Shown one piece after another: positions 49,579 to 60,870 of a DNA stretch of 64,000 nucleotides (position 1 is the stretch's first letter; each line of letters opens with the position of its first letter). Where the stretch lies: positions 925,453 to 989,452 of the forward strand of contig JABACO010000018.1 in NCBI GenBank assembly GCA_013339895.1. The letters are read 5' to 3'. Both the position numbers and the translations under genes were made by a program. Below the pieces are notes generated by a model. It was not told the origin of the DNA. It worked only from the letters and a program-made list of their open reading frames with translations, and searched no databases. The stretch comes from Ephydatia muelleri. Taxonomy: Eukaryota; Porifera; Demospongiae; Spongillida; Spongillidae.

Positions 49579-50395
49579 TGTATGTGTCTGTGTATGGCAT
49601 GTGTGTGTCTGTGTGCATTAGTGTGTCTGTGTGTGTGTGTGTTTGTATGCATCTGTGTGCATGCATGTGTGTCTGTGTGTGCCTGTGTGTGCATGTGTGT
49701 GCTAGTGTGTATTTCATGCATGTGTGTCTGTGTGTGCTAGTGTGTATTTCCATGTGTGTGTGTACATGTGTGTGTGTGTTTGTCATATGTGTGTCGTGTG
49801 TTTTGTGTGTCCATGTGTGTGTCTGTGTATCTGTGTGTGTGTTTGTATGCGTCTGTGTGTATGTCATGTGTGTGTCTGTGTGCGTTAGTGTGTGTGTGTG
49901 CGTTAGTGTGTGTGTGTTTGTATGCATCTGTGTGTGTCATGTGTGTGTGTCTGTGTGCGTTTGTGTGTGTGTGTGTTAGTGTGTCTGTGTGTGCATTTGT
50001 GTGTCTGTGTGTGCCTGTGTGTGTGTGTCTGTGTGAGTGTGTGTGTGTGCGTTAGTGTGTCTGTGTGTGTTTGTATGCGTCTGTGTGTATGTCATGTGTG
50101 TATGTGTGTGTGCGTTAGTGTGTCTGTGTGTGCATTTGTGTGTCTGTGTGTGTATGTGTGTGTGCGTTAGTGTGTCTGTGTGTGCATTTGTGTGTCTGTG
50201 TGTGTATGTGTGTGTGCGTTAGTGTGTCTGTGTGTGCATTTGTGTGTCTGTGTGTGTATGTGTGTGTGCGTTAGTGTGTCTGTGTGTGCATTTGTGTGTC
50301 TGTGTGTGTATGTCATGTGTTAGTGTGTCTGTGTGTGCATTTGTGTGTCTGTGTGTGTATGTCATGTGTGTGTGTGTGTGCCTGTGCATGTGTGT
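49030..50395. repeat. (GT)n and TGTGTCTG-rich tract, right arm of FB-B
   Basis: Reverse-complement counterpart of 46400-47440. The end section 50100-50370 is a regular array of about 58-bp units with gttagtgtgtctgtgtgtgc. Confidence 0.92.
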
Positions 50396-52370
50396 TTTAT
50401 GCAAGCTTGGTACAAAAATTGAAATGCAATCAGCTGAATTGAAAAGAATACATGTACTTGTGCATGTGACAATGTTTGTGAGTGAGAGTGTTTGTACTAT
50501 CATCAGACAGGTGTATTGTTTGCCACATGTATAACTGGTGTGTGCAAGTACGCTGTACATGAGTGTGTGTGTGTGTGTGTATGTGTATGTGTGTGTGTGT
50601 GTGTGTATGTGTGTGTGGTGTGTATAAGAAAATATGCCATACGATAGTGTACAGGGCCATGTACGCAACAATGCAAGTGTGTGCACAAGTGTGAGCCAGC
50701 ATGAGTTCATGTACTATGTGTGAGCTGAAAGTTGTGTGAGACCGAAATCGTAGCCGAGTGGGCGTGGCAGATATAAGACGATGATTTTAGCAAGATGATG
50801 GCAAATAGGAAAGCTTTATTACACGACTAGAGGATGATGTGAGTGCTTATCAAATAGCCTTACGCGTGCCGTTTTGAATACTGCCGGCGACGTGGGAGGC
50901 GCAAGGTTATATTCCCTTGGGGTCCGTTAATTTGGTACGATCGTCTGGAACTGAGCAGCGTTCTTCTTCTTTTAACTTTCCCGCATAAACTCACTGCCTG
51001 AGTGAGACAAAAACAGTTGGGAACGGCTAGCTTAGTTTAAGGGAGAAATGGGCGGAACAAAGAAGTTATCAAAATTTATTGTGGATTGGGAGAATGGAAC
51101 ACGGGTTGCATGCAAAAATGGTGCAATCGAGCGGGAAATGTGCATTAACTTTGCACAGCTGTATCTCCGTGACGGATAGAGTAAAAATTAACGAACTGAA
51201 CACATCAATAGCAACAGGACCCCTGTATGTACATACGGAATTTGAAGCGATTTAAACTCTCCTAGCTGAAGATGTGACGGTTTTGAACCCCATGGGGTAT
51301 CGGACTTCGTAGCATCAGCAAGGAACTAGTGCAAGGCCCCAAAATAAGTTTCCCCGTAGTGAAATGGTGTAGTATGAAGTGTTGAAAATAGGAAGTCGAT
51401 AGCGTTAACCGTTGGGAAGTTATAGCGATTCACCCGCGATGCATTTTTATAACATTTTATAATATATCCGTGGGGCAATTTTCGCGGAAACTGTCCCATA
51501 TATTATAAAAATGTTATAAAAATGCATCACGTTTGCATCGCTATAACTTCCCAACGATTAACGCTATCGACATCCTATTTTCACCACTTCATACTACACC
51601 ATTTCTCTACAGTAAAATGCAATTTGGAGCCTTGGACTATATCCGTGCCGACGTTCCTACGTGCGATACCCCCTGGGGTTCAAAACTACCATATCTTCGT
51701 GTAGGAGTAATCAAATCGCTTCAAATTCGGTTTGTAGGTGGAGAGGTCCTATATCTATCTATTTGTTCTGTTCGTTAATTTTTATGCAATCCGTTACGGA
51801 GATACAGTTGAACAAACTACGTGCACATTTTCGCGCTCGTTTCGCGCCAATGATTTGGGCAAATTGCGCTCCGCTCAATGTATGGGGAGGCGGGGATTAT
51901 TACATTGGCGCGAATCAAGCAGGAAAACGTGCACGTAGTTTATTCAACTGTATCTCCGTAACAGATGGCATAAAAATTAACGAACAGAACAAATCGATAG
52001 GTATAGGACCTCTCTACCTACATACCGAATTTGAAGCGATTTGACCGCTCCTACACGAAGATATGGTAGTTTTGAACCCCAGGGGGTATCGCACGTAGGA
52101 ACGTCGGCACGGATACAGTCCAAGACTCCAAAATGCATTTTACTGTAGAGAAATGGTGTAGTATGAAGTGGTGAAAATAGGATGTCGATAGCGTTAATCG
52201 TTGGGAAGTTATAGCGATGCAAACGTGATGCATTTTTATAACATTTTTATAATATATGAGTGGTGCCGTGAACTGTTCCATATATATTAAATATCAAATA
52301 GAACATATTTACGCCTGTTTACAATAATACAATTATAATAAGATAAATGAATGCACCCCACTATTGTATA

Positions 52371-52371
<1 letters not shown>

Positions 52372-52401
<30 letters not shown>

Positions 52402-52515
52402 CTTCTGAAGACACAGTGGATAGTTATCAAAAACCACGACTGTTGGATGAGGCTAGACCTAAGGCTCGCTCAAAGAACGGACGTAGAAAACTAAAGAAGG
52501 GGTACAAATAGGCTA
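52372..52515 (+). other. (TAA)n followed by a short basic open frame
   Basis: A TAA run at 52372-52400 opens into a frame coding about 37 residues (DEARPKARSKNGRRKLKKGY) that ends at a stop near 52511. It could be the terminal piece of another element or an orphan exon. No relative is seen in the window; 52516-52571 holds nothing notable. Confidence 0.3.
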
Positions 52516-52571
52516 AGGTTTATTTACGGGTGATGTGTGTTTAGTTTTATTATATAACAGTACTAGTGACA

Positions 52572-53457
52572 CTAAATGCACTTAACTGCTCCTCCTGTAG
52601 CCAGTTTTATGATACCCTTATCAGGACTGGTAGAGACAGCTCTCTTCAGAAATCCCGCAGCTGTTCTTTCTTCACTAGCAGTGAGACATGATGTACACTC
52701 GTACCCTTCGTAACTACGGGCCTTCATTTCTCTGTTGTATTTCACACACAGAACCAGGGAAGCAGCACAAGTATCAAGTCTGGTGCTGGTCTGATATGTG
52801 ATGGCACGAGGTGAGCATCTGAAGAGCAACAGGGACATTGCAGTGTAGTTGACATTGCCACATGCATTGTGACATGCAAGTGCACCACATAGCAGCTCAA
52901 GAGGCTGTTGTAGAATTTTAAGACACACCCGGCAGGTCAGCTGCTCGAGGATGGAGGGATTGTTCTGGCTTGAAACTGGTGGATGATGCTCAAAAACAGG
53001 AGTGGGAGAAACCTCCTTACAGTATTTAATAAGCATGTTGGGTGTTGCACCTGGGAGGCGGCCTCTTCCAGCAGTGTGCCTTCTGAGTGTCCCCCTTCCA
53101 CTTACTTCAAAGTGCTTGCATACCTGTGTATTATTTCACCAATGATGCATTTGCTTCTTACTTATTTACCTTGCATTCCTGATCACTGTGCATCTCCCAT
53201 TGAAACAGCTTCACAGAACACCTATGATGGACCACCTCTGTCTTTGCAGTGATGGTTCTGTGCATTAGGCGTTCACAGCAGCTGCAAAAGCTCACTGGGT
53301 GTATGTGGACATTATCTCCTGTGGTGTCAACACCAAATGCTATGTGCAGATTTATAGCTGCAAACACTTTGCACAGGAAACTGCTAACAGTCTTTTGTTT
53401 GCACTTTTTTAGCCTTTGTCCGCATACCCTGCAGTGTTGTTGGATGTGGTAATCCAT
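52572..53457 (-). CDS. RAG1 N-terminus-like zinc-binding protein, 2 exons
   Basis: Exon 1 is 53457-53170 and exon 2 is 53123-52572; the 46-bp intron is GT-AG, phase 0, and the product is 279 residues. Cys/His positions follow the zinc-binding N-terminal region of vertebrate RAG1: CRVCG at 9-13, HIHPVSFCSCCERLMHR at 51-67, W87/H90, then C95xxC98 across the splice. Next comes a basic stretch (GRGTLRRHTAGRGR) and a RING-like start, LTCRVCLKILQQPLELLC and ACHNAC, where RAG1 has its RING finger. The tail (YEGYECTSC, LKRAVSTSPDKGIIKLATGG) is unfamiliar. There is no RAG1 catalytic core, so recombinase activity is not expected. RAG1 N-terminal-like proteins encoded by mobile elements are known from Aplysia, so this may be a host gene or transposon cargo. 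It is divergent from helicase copy 2. Confidence 0.75.
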
Positions 53458-53997
53458 CCTGTAATCATGTACATGGGCTTGTCATTAGAAACTGTATCGA
53501 TTATTCATAAGATACACTCCTAGTTTTTGTACCTACAGAAAATTCGCGGCATCTTCTGGATCATGAATAAATATTACCTCATCTCTGCTCGAGACACTGA
53601 CGGCCAACCTACCTTCCAATTCAGTTCCGGATGACTACAGTACTGAATCACGTGACCACTCTGCCAAAATACGTGTTGAGCAACACGCTGCGCGTACTGA
53701 TGACGTATGGATTAACATTATGCGTGATGAGTGGTACATGCATGTAAAGACATGTTGTGATGGCGTCTGTAACACAGTTTTTGCGTTTATTTGAAGTGTT
53801 AGAAGGGCAGTTTTTAGCTTTAAAACATTTTTTTAATTAGGAATGTCTTCATATATATTGGATAAATACCGTAATATTCTAATTGTCAACCCAGTTTCCA
53901 GCCGCATACAACCGCATACCAGGCCTGAGCTCGTTGACTGCGTGTTTGACTGTTACTACTCCTTTTTTGTTCTGCAAGCCAAGCCATCTACGAGGAT
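53458..53997. promoter_or_regulatory. 540-bp intergenic region between divergent genes
   Basis: Separates the RAG1-N-like gene (-) from helicase copy 2 (+). It must hold both promoters or a shared one if both genes are as modelled. It is AT-rich towards the helicase side with a CpG-containing stretch (about 53640-53720). No TATA box could be fixed. Confidence 0.5.
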
Positions 53998-56900
53998 ATG
54001 TCCAATCAGGACATCGGAGGTCAGGTAGCGACCCTCTTGAAGAAATGCTATCCCAATTCTCCCGATGTGAAAGGTACCAAAATCACCGCTCATAAGAACA
54101 AACTGTCTTCATTTGTGGAAGATCCACTCCTGTGGGTGAAGCTGAGCAATGCACTTGGCAGCAGTCCTTCTGAATACGATGCAGGAGCAATTCATCCGGG
54201 CGCCGCAAAGAAACGACTCGACCTGCTGGAAGACGCTCTTGTAAAAATACCGAACTTGGCGGAGTTGACCAGCGGCGACAATTATAAACTAAAGATTATG
54301 GATTTATTTTCGGGTTACTTAGGGTCTACCATTCTGTCGTCGGTGGAGACTATTGTAAGCACTATTGAGCCAGACGAGGACCCTTCCCCAACGGTGTCCG
54401 GTGTGGTCACTGACCTGTGGGCAGTAAAAGATGGCTGGAATGGATCCGTGACAAGCAACCCGCGCAAAAAAGGTCAAATGCGTATGCCGGAAAAAGGCTA
54501 CAGGTTTGACCAGACGTCGCCAGCTGTAATGGACTCGCTTGGCACTTATCCCCTCCATATTGGAGACGAGGTCAGCTTCAGTCCTCTCAATTCAGACCAT
54601 TCTGTTGCTCCAGGTACCCTTCACATAACTAAGTACAACACTTGTCTCAAAGATGACTTCGTGACAAAATATTTCGAGTGGACTTTAAGTTCTGAGAATA
54701 GACCCCTTGAATGTCTGACAAAGTTATTGGGGTGGCCAGCCCCATGGACATGTGTATTGACTAAAGAAAAGCTTTATAATAGCTATCATCTTCAGATACT
54801 GCAAGTCTATCAGATCTGTGCTGGAGCATCAGAGGTCAATGTGGTTCCAAGAATCAAGCATCAGTTGATGAATACACTCTGTGAGAGCCAATTTATTTTG
54901 AATATCAACAGAGTACTAGCAGCTCCTCTTTCAGTGCAGCAAGTGGACACTCCTGAAATGGAACAAGGTGTAAAGTCAGCTATCAAAATGAAGCAAGGTT
55001 TGGATGATGGAGAGCACGCTGAGGCAGAGAATGGCGCTCCTGAAGTGGAGCATGACACTCTTGAGAGGGAACATGCCAGCCCTGCTAGGGTGGGGCATTC
55101 AGACTCTGCAGAAGAAGAGGAAGTAGACTACGAAGAGAAAAAGGATGAAAAAGAGGATGATCCACTACATATTGCAGTTAGCTTGCTGTGTGCTGTGATT
55201 GAAAAGAGGAAGGATGGCAGCCACATGTTGGCTGAGCCCATCAAAGAAGTGGGCAGGTTGCTTTGTGAGAAGAGAGAAATCAACTTAATGCAAACTCTAC
55301 TCAACTCAGTTGTGGATGTACATATGGCTCCCAGTCCATCATCATCCACAACTACACCCCATGCATGGCATCACACTCCCACTATTCCAACTAATGAAGA
55401 GTTTCAGGAGATCATTAATGTTTTTCAACAGACGAAGTCTCCTCGCCTAGATCTCCCAGAGGTGAAAGACACATATGATTCTGTAATAGAGTATGGCCAC
55501 ACCTACTTCTCCCTCCTGAGGGCAGACTGTTATTATCCACTGTGTGAGAAAATTGCTAGGCTTACATGTAAAGGAAAGACAGACGATATAAAAGACAGTT
55601 ATTACAAGTTGACATTTACTAAATTAGTGCCATCACCTCCCAGATCAGTTCTGTTTGGGTTTAAATTTGAGGGTGTCTTTTCACAATTCATCCAACCAGA
55701 TGATGTTGCCAGTCTGACACACGGAAATCTTCTTTGCATAAGTCTTGATGGTGCATTTAAAGGAGACCTTATCTGGGCTACAATTGAAAGGCAGGATGAT
55801 GAAAGCATCACTAGGACCGATGCAAAAGGCAGAAAAATCAAAGAGGTAATTAGTAATGTAGGTTATACTCCTGATATAAGCACCTCTCCCACTAACACAC
55901 CTTTGATTTTTTAAATTATTTTAAAATATACTAACACAACTTTTGTTGTCTGACAGGGAACAGTGTATATACAACTGTGCTCAGACTTCAACACTCTACC
56001 AGATGAAGAGTGCATGGAGCTGCTTACAAGGTCCAAGAACATTGTGGCTGTTGAGAGTCCAGCCTACTTCAGAGCATACCAGCCAGTCCTTGATGCACTC
56101 AAAGGACTGGACTTGAGCCGTCTTCACTTTCTGTAAGGAAAAAGCTAGGATTTGTTCAATTACACTGCTACATAAATATGTGGTTGTTTGTTTCAGGGAT
56201 GACTTTGTGTACCCCACCTCAATCCCAAAGAGTGTGTGTGACCTGCTCAAATCAGACGTAGATCCAGAACCCCTCTACAAGCATGGCAAGAATGATGGAC
56301 TTGGGAAGATTAGTGTGGACAAGATGGTGACCAATCTTAAGATGGCTAACCCTAGCACACTGCGTCTAGATCCAAGTCAAATGAAGGCTGTATACCAAAG
56401 TTTGACTATGCCAATATCACTGATACAAGTAAGCTGAAAGTTTAATTAGTTATACTGTATTTGAAAACTGATATGATAATTTAAAGGGTCCTCCTGGAAC
56501 TGGAAAGACCTATGTGGGTGTGAAGCTGATGCAGCTGTTCCTATCACTGGGTAGTCTTCCAAAGGACAAGCCAATCCTAATTATGGCCTTCAGGAACAGA
56601 GCCCTTGATCAGTTTTTGAAGAAATGTTTAAAATTCTGCTGCTGTGCAGGAGATGTAGTTCGTATAGGTCATTGTTCTGACGGCTATGATGAATTGCAGC
56701 CTTTCTTGCTCCACAAGAGGGTGAAAGACATGGAGACTAGTGGAATAAAAAAACTTAAAGATTATATGCAAATGCTTAGCAAAAGGTATGTGGGTAGTAA
56801 CAGCATTATATCATGACAAACATGATACATCAGCGTTATGCTATTATATGCATGATACATGCACAGTAAAGAATGTTGTTTTTATTGATCTAGAATCAAG

Positions 56901-59900
56901 GAAGCTAGCAACAATATTAAAAAGAAAAGTGAGCTCACTTCGGAAAACTGTAGGGAGGAGATATCACCGGAATGGCTGCAGTCACTACTGTTAAGAGGCC
57001 CAAAGCAGTGGGTGTCAGGAAGAGTTGCAAAGAAAGTAAAGGATAATGCAGAAGACTGTCTAAATCTATTAAAGGTAATATGACAAACTCTGTCTTGTGT
57101 GGCCATATTCAATGCTTGTATTCACCTCAAGACTGAAGCAATGATGGGAAGAGAGGATTCTGATGTCTATGATGAGCTCAGTGCAGCTCTTCAGCAGGCT
57201 TGGGAGGAATGGTTTACAGATGTTGTGCGAGAGGCTAGAGATGGTGCCACTCCCAGTCTCCGATCCCAGAGCAATGCAGACCCAGATGACAGCAATTGCA
57301 ATGGAGAGGAAATGGAGCAGGAGAGGAAGATGGCAGCTAGTGGCTGTGACGATGAGGATGGCGTGACAAATTACTGTCAAATTGGGGATGTCAATTACCT
57401 TGAAGATGCCGGTACACATCTTTACGTGTTCAGTGCAATGAATAGATTAGTTCATCTATCTGCAGTTCACTATTTGTATTATGGAGGGATCTTAAGGAAG
57501 GGATTGCATCTTGTATACATCTGGGTCATAATGATGTACTGCTTGTTGGTTTGTTTTCTCAACAAGAATCAGCAACAGTCTGCTGAGCATGCACTTTCAG
57601 CTTTGGTGCATGGTCTTGGCTTAGAATTTCAGGTTCTTAATATATATGCTAGTTCAGAGAAGGAAGTCCTACACTAGATCATATCTGTGCAGCAGCACGA
57701 CCCAATCTCTGCAATGCTGACACCAGAGAGAATAACCACCATTTGCAATACCCATTCAGCCAAGCTGGTAACTAACAGCACAGACAGTTGCCTTCTCATT
57801 ACAACTCATACTGTTACGCTTTCATCCCAGCTATAGTTTTCAATTGATTTGAATTACATTGCGATAGTACGACACTACACAAGTACTCGGCCCGTATGCT
57901 GCCATATAAATGCACTAAAAACTAGTAGTGATGCCATACAAATGCACTAGCATAAAATATGGGCAATATATACACCAATTATAATACACTGGAGATCGAC
58001 GCATCAAAATGAATGGCACACACATTATGTTTCTTAATCTGTTTGTGTAGTAACGTTATGTTGGTTTAAGAGGTGTAGTAACGTTATGTTGGTTTAAGAG
58101 GTGTAGTAATGTTGTGTTGGTTTATGATGATTATTCTATGCATAATTAATATCAAAACCTTCAAACCATTCAGACTCGTGCTTCATTTATCAGTACGGTC
58201 TCTATACAGATCAGAGTGTTGTGAATGCAAAAGATGTTTGGAAACTATCTGCAGTACAGAAGAAGACTTTGGTCATCCAGGCTGTAAGGAAAGGCTATGC
58301 TGAAGCAATTGAGGAGCTAAAGGGTTACCTTAGAATGTATGATCAAACACAGGAGAAGTATGAGGTTGGCTAATGGAGTTTTGTGGTGTTTAATTTTACT
58401 GAATATATTTTTAGTCTGCTCAATGCAGATTGGAGTTGAATGTCCTGCGTAAAGCAAAGATTATTGGCATGACAACCACAGGGGCTGCCATCCGTCAACA
58501 GCTACTAAATGAATTAAAGGCACCAGTTGTGTTTGTAGAGGAGGCAGCTGAAGTGTTAGAGTCTAACCTTCTGGCTACCCTCACACCTCATGTGAAGCAC
58601 TTGATTCTAATTGGAGACCACATGCAACTGAAACCAAAAGTTAGCTACAGCTATGCTTTTCATTTTACAATACTTTTATGCTTTTTCCCTACACAGGTTT
58701 CCTACAACCATCTGGCAAAACACAAAAAATTTGATAAGTCCCTATTTCAGAGGTTGGTAGAAAGTGGATATCCATATACATTGCTGATGAATCAGAGCCG
58801 AATGAGGCCTGAGATGGTGGGTCTGTACTCCCATCAGTATAAGGAGCAAAAAAGGGAAAGTGAAGGAGGCAGAATCCAGTCCAACAAAGAGGTAAGTAAT
58901 GTTTCAAGGTGACTGTGCATTTTAGGAGTAGCTTCTAATCTGACATGCCCATGGATGCAAAAATGGACTACTAGCACTAGCAAGTGTACGTTTTGTGTGG
59001 AATAAACAATATTATAGCTGAATCGTGATTAAAAATAAAAATAAAATTAAAATTAAAATAGCTATATAGGATATACATGTAAACAACTAAACCCTAACAC
59101 TAAACTAACACTGACCCCTAAGTTAATTAGTAGTTCTCAACGGTTGGTGTTTTTTTATTTATATATTTGGCTAAATCTACACACTCTACAGGTGTTTGGT
59201 GGGTAATTATAATCAGTTGAGTTATCCATCAAGATCTGTACCCTGTGAAAGCACAGTTACTTTGCAACTTGAGCCTTTTAAACATGTATCATGTTTAAAA
59301 AGGCTCAAGTTGTGTCACTCAGCAACCTAAAATGATCGTTAATGTTATTGTTCACCACAATTTCTTCCTACAGTAGTAGAATTTTGGGTAACAATTATGT
59401 TTTCACACTTTTCTTCCTTGTGGGACACAGTGCATTATCAATAACAATAAAAATACAATCTCATAATCAGACACCAGTTATATGTATCTTTGAGAGACAA
59501 ATGTCCTAGCATTTGTTGTATTTTAGATAATTAATTCCAGATTGTTGAGGGAATCAAACAACTTAGCTGTATGCAAACCTCCGTGTTTTGGTGGAGTCAT
59601 AATCAGCGTGAGGACAGTCGTGGTAGCGGAATGGTTATTAATAATCATGAAGTCAAGATGGTGGTGTCCCTGTGTTTGTGGATACTTAGCCATGGAGGTC
59701 CAGACGAAGATGAGATAGGGAAAGATGGCATCGCTGTGTTAACTCCATATCGTGCACAGGTGAGAGGAACATGAACAAGAGATAATCCACTGTAAAAAAT
59801 GATGTTGCAGGTCAGAGCTCTTAGTGAGGGTCTAAAAAACAAGGCTAGTTCCCTGTCAAGAGCTGAAGTATCGAGTAAAGTGACCACACCACTCTCACAG

Positions 59901-60870
59901 TTGAGTGTGTACACCGTTGATGAGTTTCAGGTAGACAGTATCATTGGCATTCTATAGCTTACAAGATGCATGCTTGGATTAATAGGGTCATGAGGCAAAG
60001 GTTGTAATCCTTAGTCTTGTGAGGAGCAACACAAAGAACTACATCGGATTTTTAAGTGACAAGAGCAGACAAGTTGTTGCGGTATCGAGACAAAAACGTG
60101 GCTTGTACATTGTTGGAGATTCAAAGTTCCTCAAGGAGGGATCCCCATTTGTGTGGAAAGTAAGATACATTTATAACTTAATATGATCTGGACACTAATT
60201 ATTGAGGCAGTGTATATTAATCTGTTAATAATGTTATTCATGTTTAACCCGTAGCCTTTTATTGAGAATCGTGAAAGAGAAGGTGCAGTTAGTGATGCCA
60301 TACCAGTTAAGTTTGGAAATGGTGTTTCCAAAAAGTTGTGCAAGACACCTGAAGACTTGGAGAAGTTGGTGTAAGTGACCAGAGGTGTTCAGAGTGTGTG
60401 GACTGGTTTCCACAATTTTACAATGTTCTGTTGCCAAACACAGTACTGGACTACAATGTGATGTTGAAGCTGATGGCCAGTTGGCTCAGACTAAATCACC
60501 TGTGCAACATCAGTCAAGCCTAACCAGTCCTGGTGAACCAGTGATGTCTGATGTCCCTTCCAGCCCACAGGGGTGCATCAGTAGTGCAGTGTTAAGCAAG
60601 GTTGTTTGTGATGAAGTTATTCTTGAACTTGGGGAAACTGCCGCAGTCTCCCAATGGAGGCACATTGCTCGCCGGCTAGGCATTAGTGACGTCACAATTA
60701 CAAAATTGGCTAGTGACAACCCGAATGACCTTAGTGAGGTATTCCATCAAATGATGATTACATGGAAAGGGCAGGAAGGAGACAAGGCGACAAATGAGAA
60801 GCTAGTTAAAGCATTGACAAAGCTTAAATTGCAAGACGTTATAGACACAATAAAGCCACTTATGACATAA
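53998..60870 (+). CDS. ZNFX1-like SF1 helicase fused to a C-terminal Death domain, copy 2 (intact)
   Basis: Fourteen exons, all phases consistent: 53998-55845, 55957-56132, 56197-56428, 56487-56785, 56894-57074, 57132-57411, 58210-58364, 58415-58639, 58697-58891, 59541-59759, 59811-59930, 59986-60159, 60255-60370, 60444-60870; 1548 residues. Residues 1-340 are a novel N-terminal region, 340-400 an acidic linker, and 400-750 a ZNFX1-like pre-helicase region (LTHGNLLCISLDGAFKGDL). Helicase motifs: GPPGTGKT (753-760), RALDQFL (Ia), VEEAAEV (1098-1104), GDHMQLKPK (1124-1132), NQSRMRPEM, GHEAKVVILSLVRS and VAVSRQKRGLYIVG (VI). The Death domain is about 1460-1546 (WRHIARRLGISDVTI, MMITWKGQEGDKAT). 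Human ZNFX1 is an interferon-linked RNA helicase with an NFX1 zinc-finger C-terminus; here a Death domain takes that place. It likely senses or handles RNA in the cytoplasm and signals through death-fold partners (inference). Confidence 0.9.
58892..59540. other. Helicase copy 2 intron 9 with a short hairpin
   Basis: Non-coding and AT-rich. It contains a 20-bp inverted repeat, ttgagccttttaaacatg with its complement, at about 59269-59313. Nothing else recognised. Confidence 0.6.

Larger units (their letters stand above)
45189..51501. mobile_element. Foldback element FB-B (6.3 kb, TSD ATAT)
   Basis: Spans 45193-51497 with ATAT duplicated at 45189-45192 and 51498-51501, inside FB-A. Ends are gggacagtttccgcgaaaat and complement. 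The arms match in reverse for at least 1.1 kb (45193 to about 46330 with 51497 back to about 50400). Inside them AC-rich sequence on the left faces GT-rich sequence on the right. The core (47.45-49.0 kb) has a further inverted pair (about 48340-48410 with 48775-48835) and a central hairpin. A segment at 47870-48110 is a diverged direct copy of 45865-45995. No transposase frame was found. Confidence 0.88.
45155..52283. mobile_element. Foldback element FB-A (812 bp when joined, TSD ATAT), split by FB-B
   Basis: The left end is gggacagttcacgagaaaat at 45159-45192; the remainder is 51502-52279, ending cgtgaactgttcc. ATAT flanks it at 45155-45158 and 52280-52283. The joined element is a near-complete palindrome centred at about 51890 with arm segments matching FB2 (806 bp). 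It is interrupted 34 bp from its left end by FB-B. It lies between TAA repeats at 44997-45028 and 52372-52400. Confidence 0.9.

Noticed and set aside
49130-49979. Frames of 255-265 residues in the GT tract
   Set aside because: Same repeat artefact, mirrored from the other arm of FB-B.
45193-51497. Autonomous transposon with a hidden transposase
   Set aside because: I scanned both strands of the non-repeat core and found no transposase-like motif or frame long enough.
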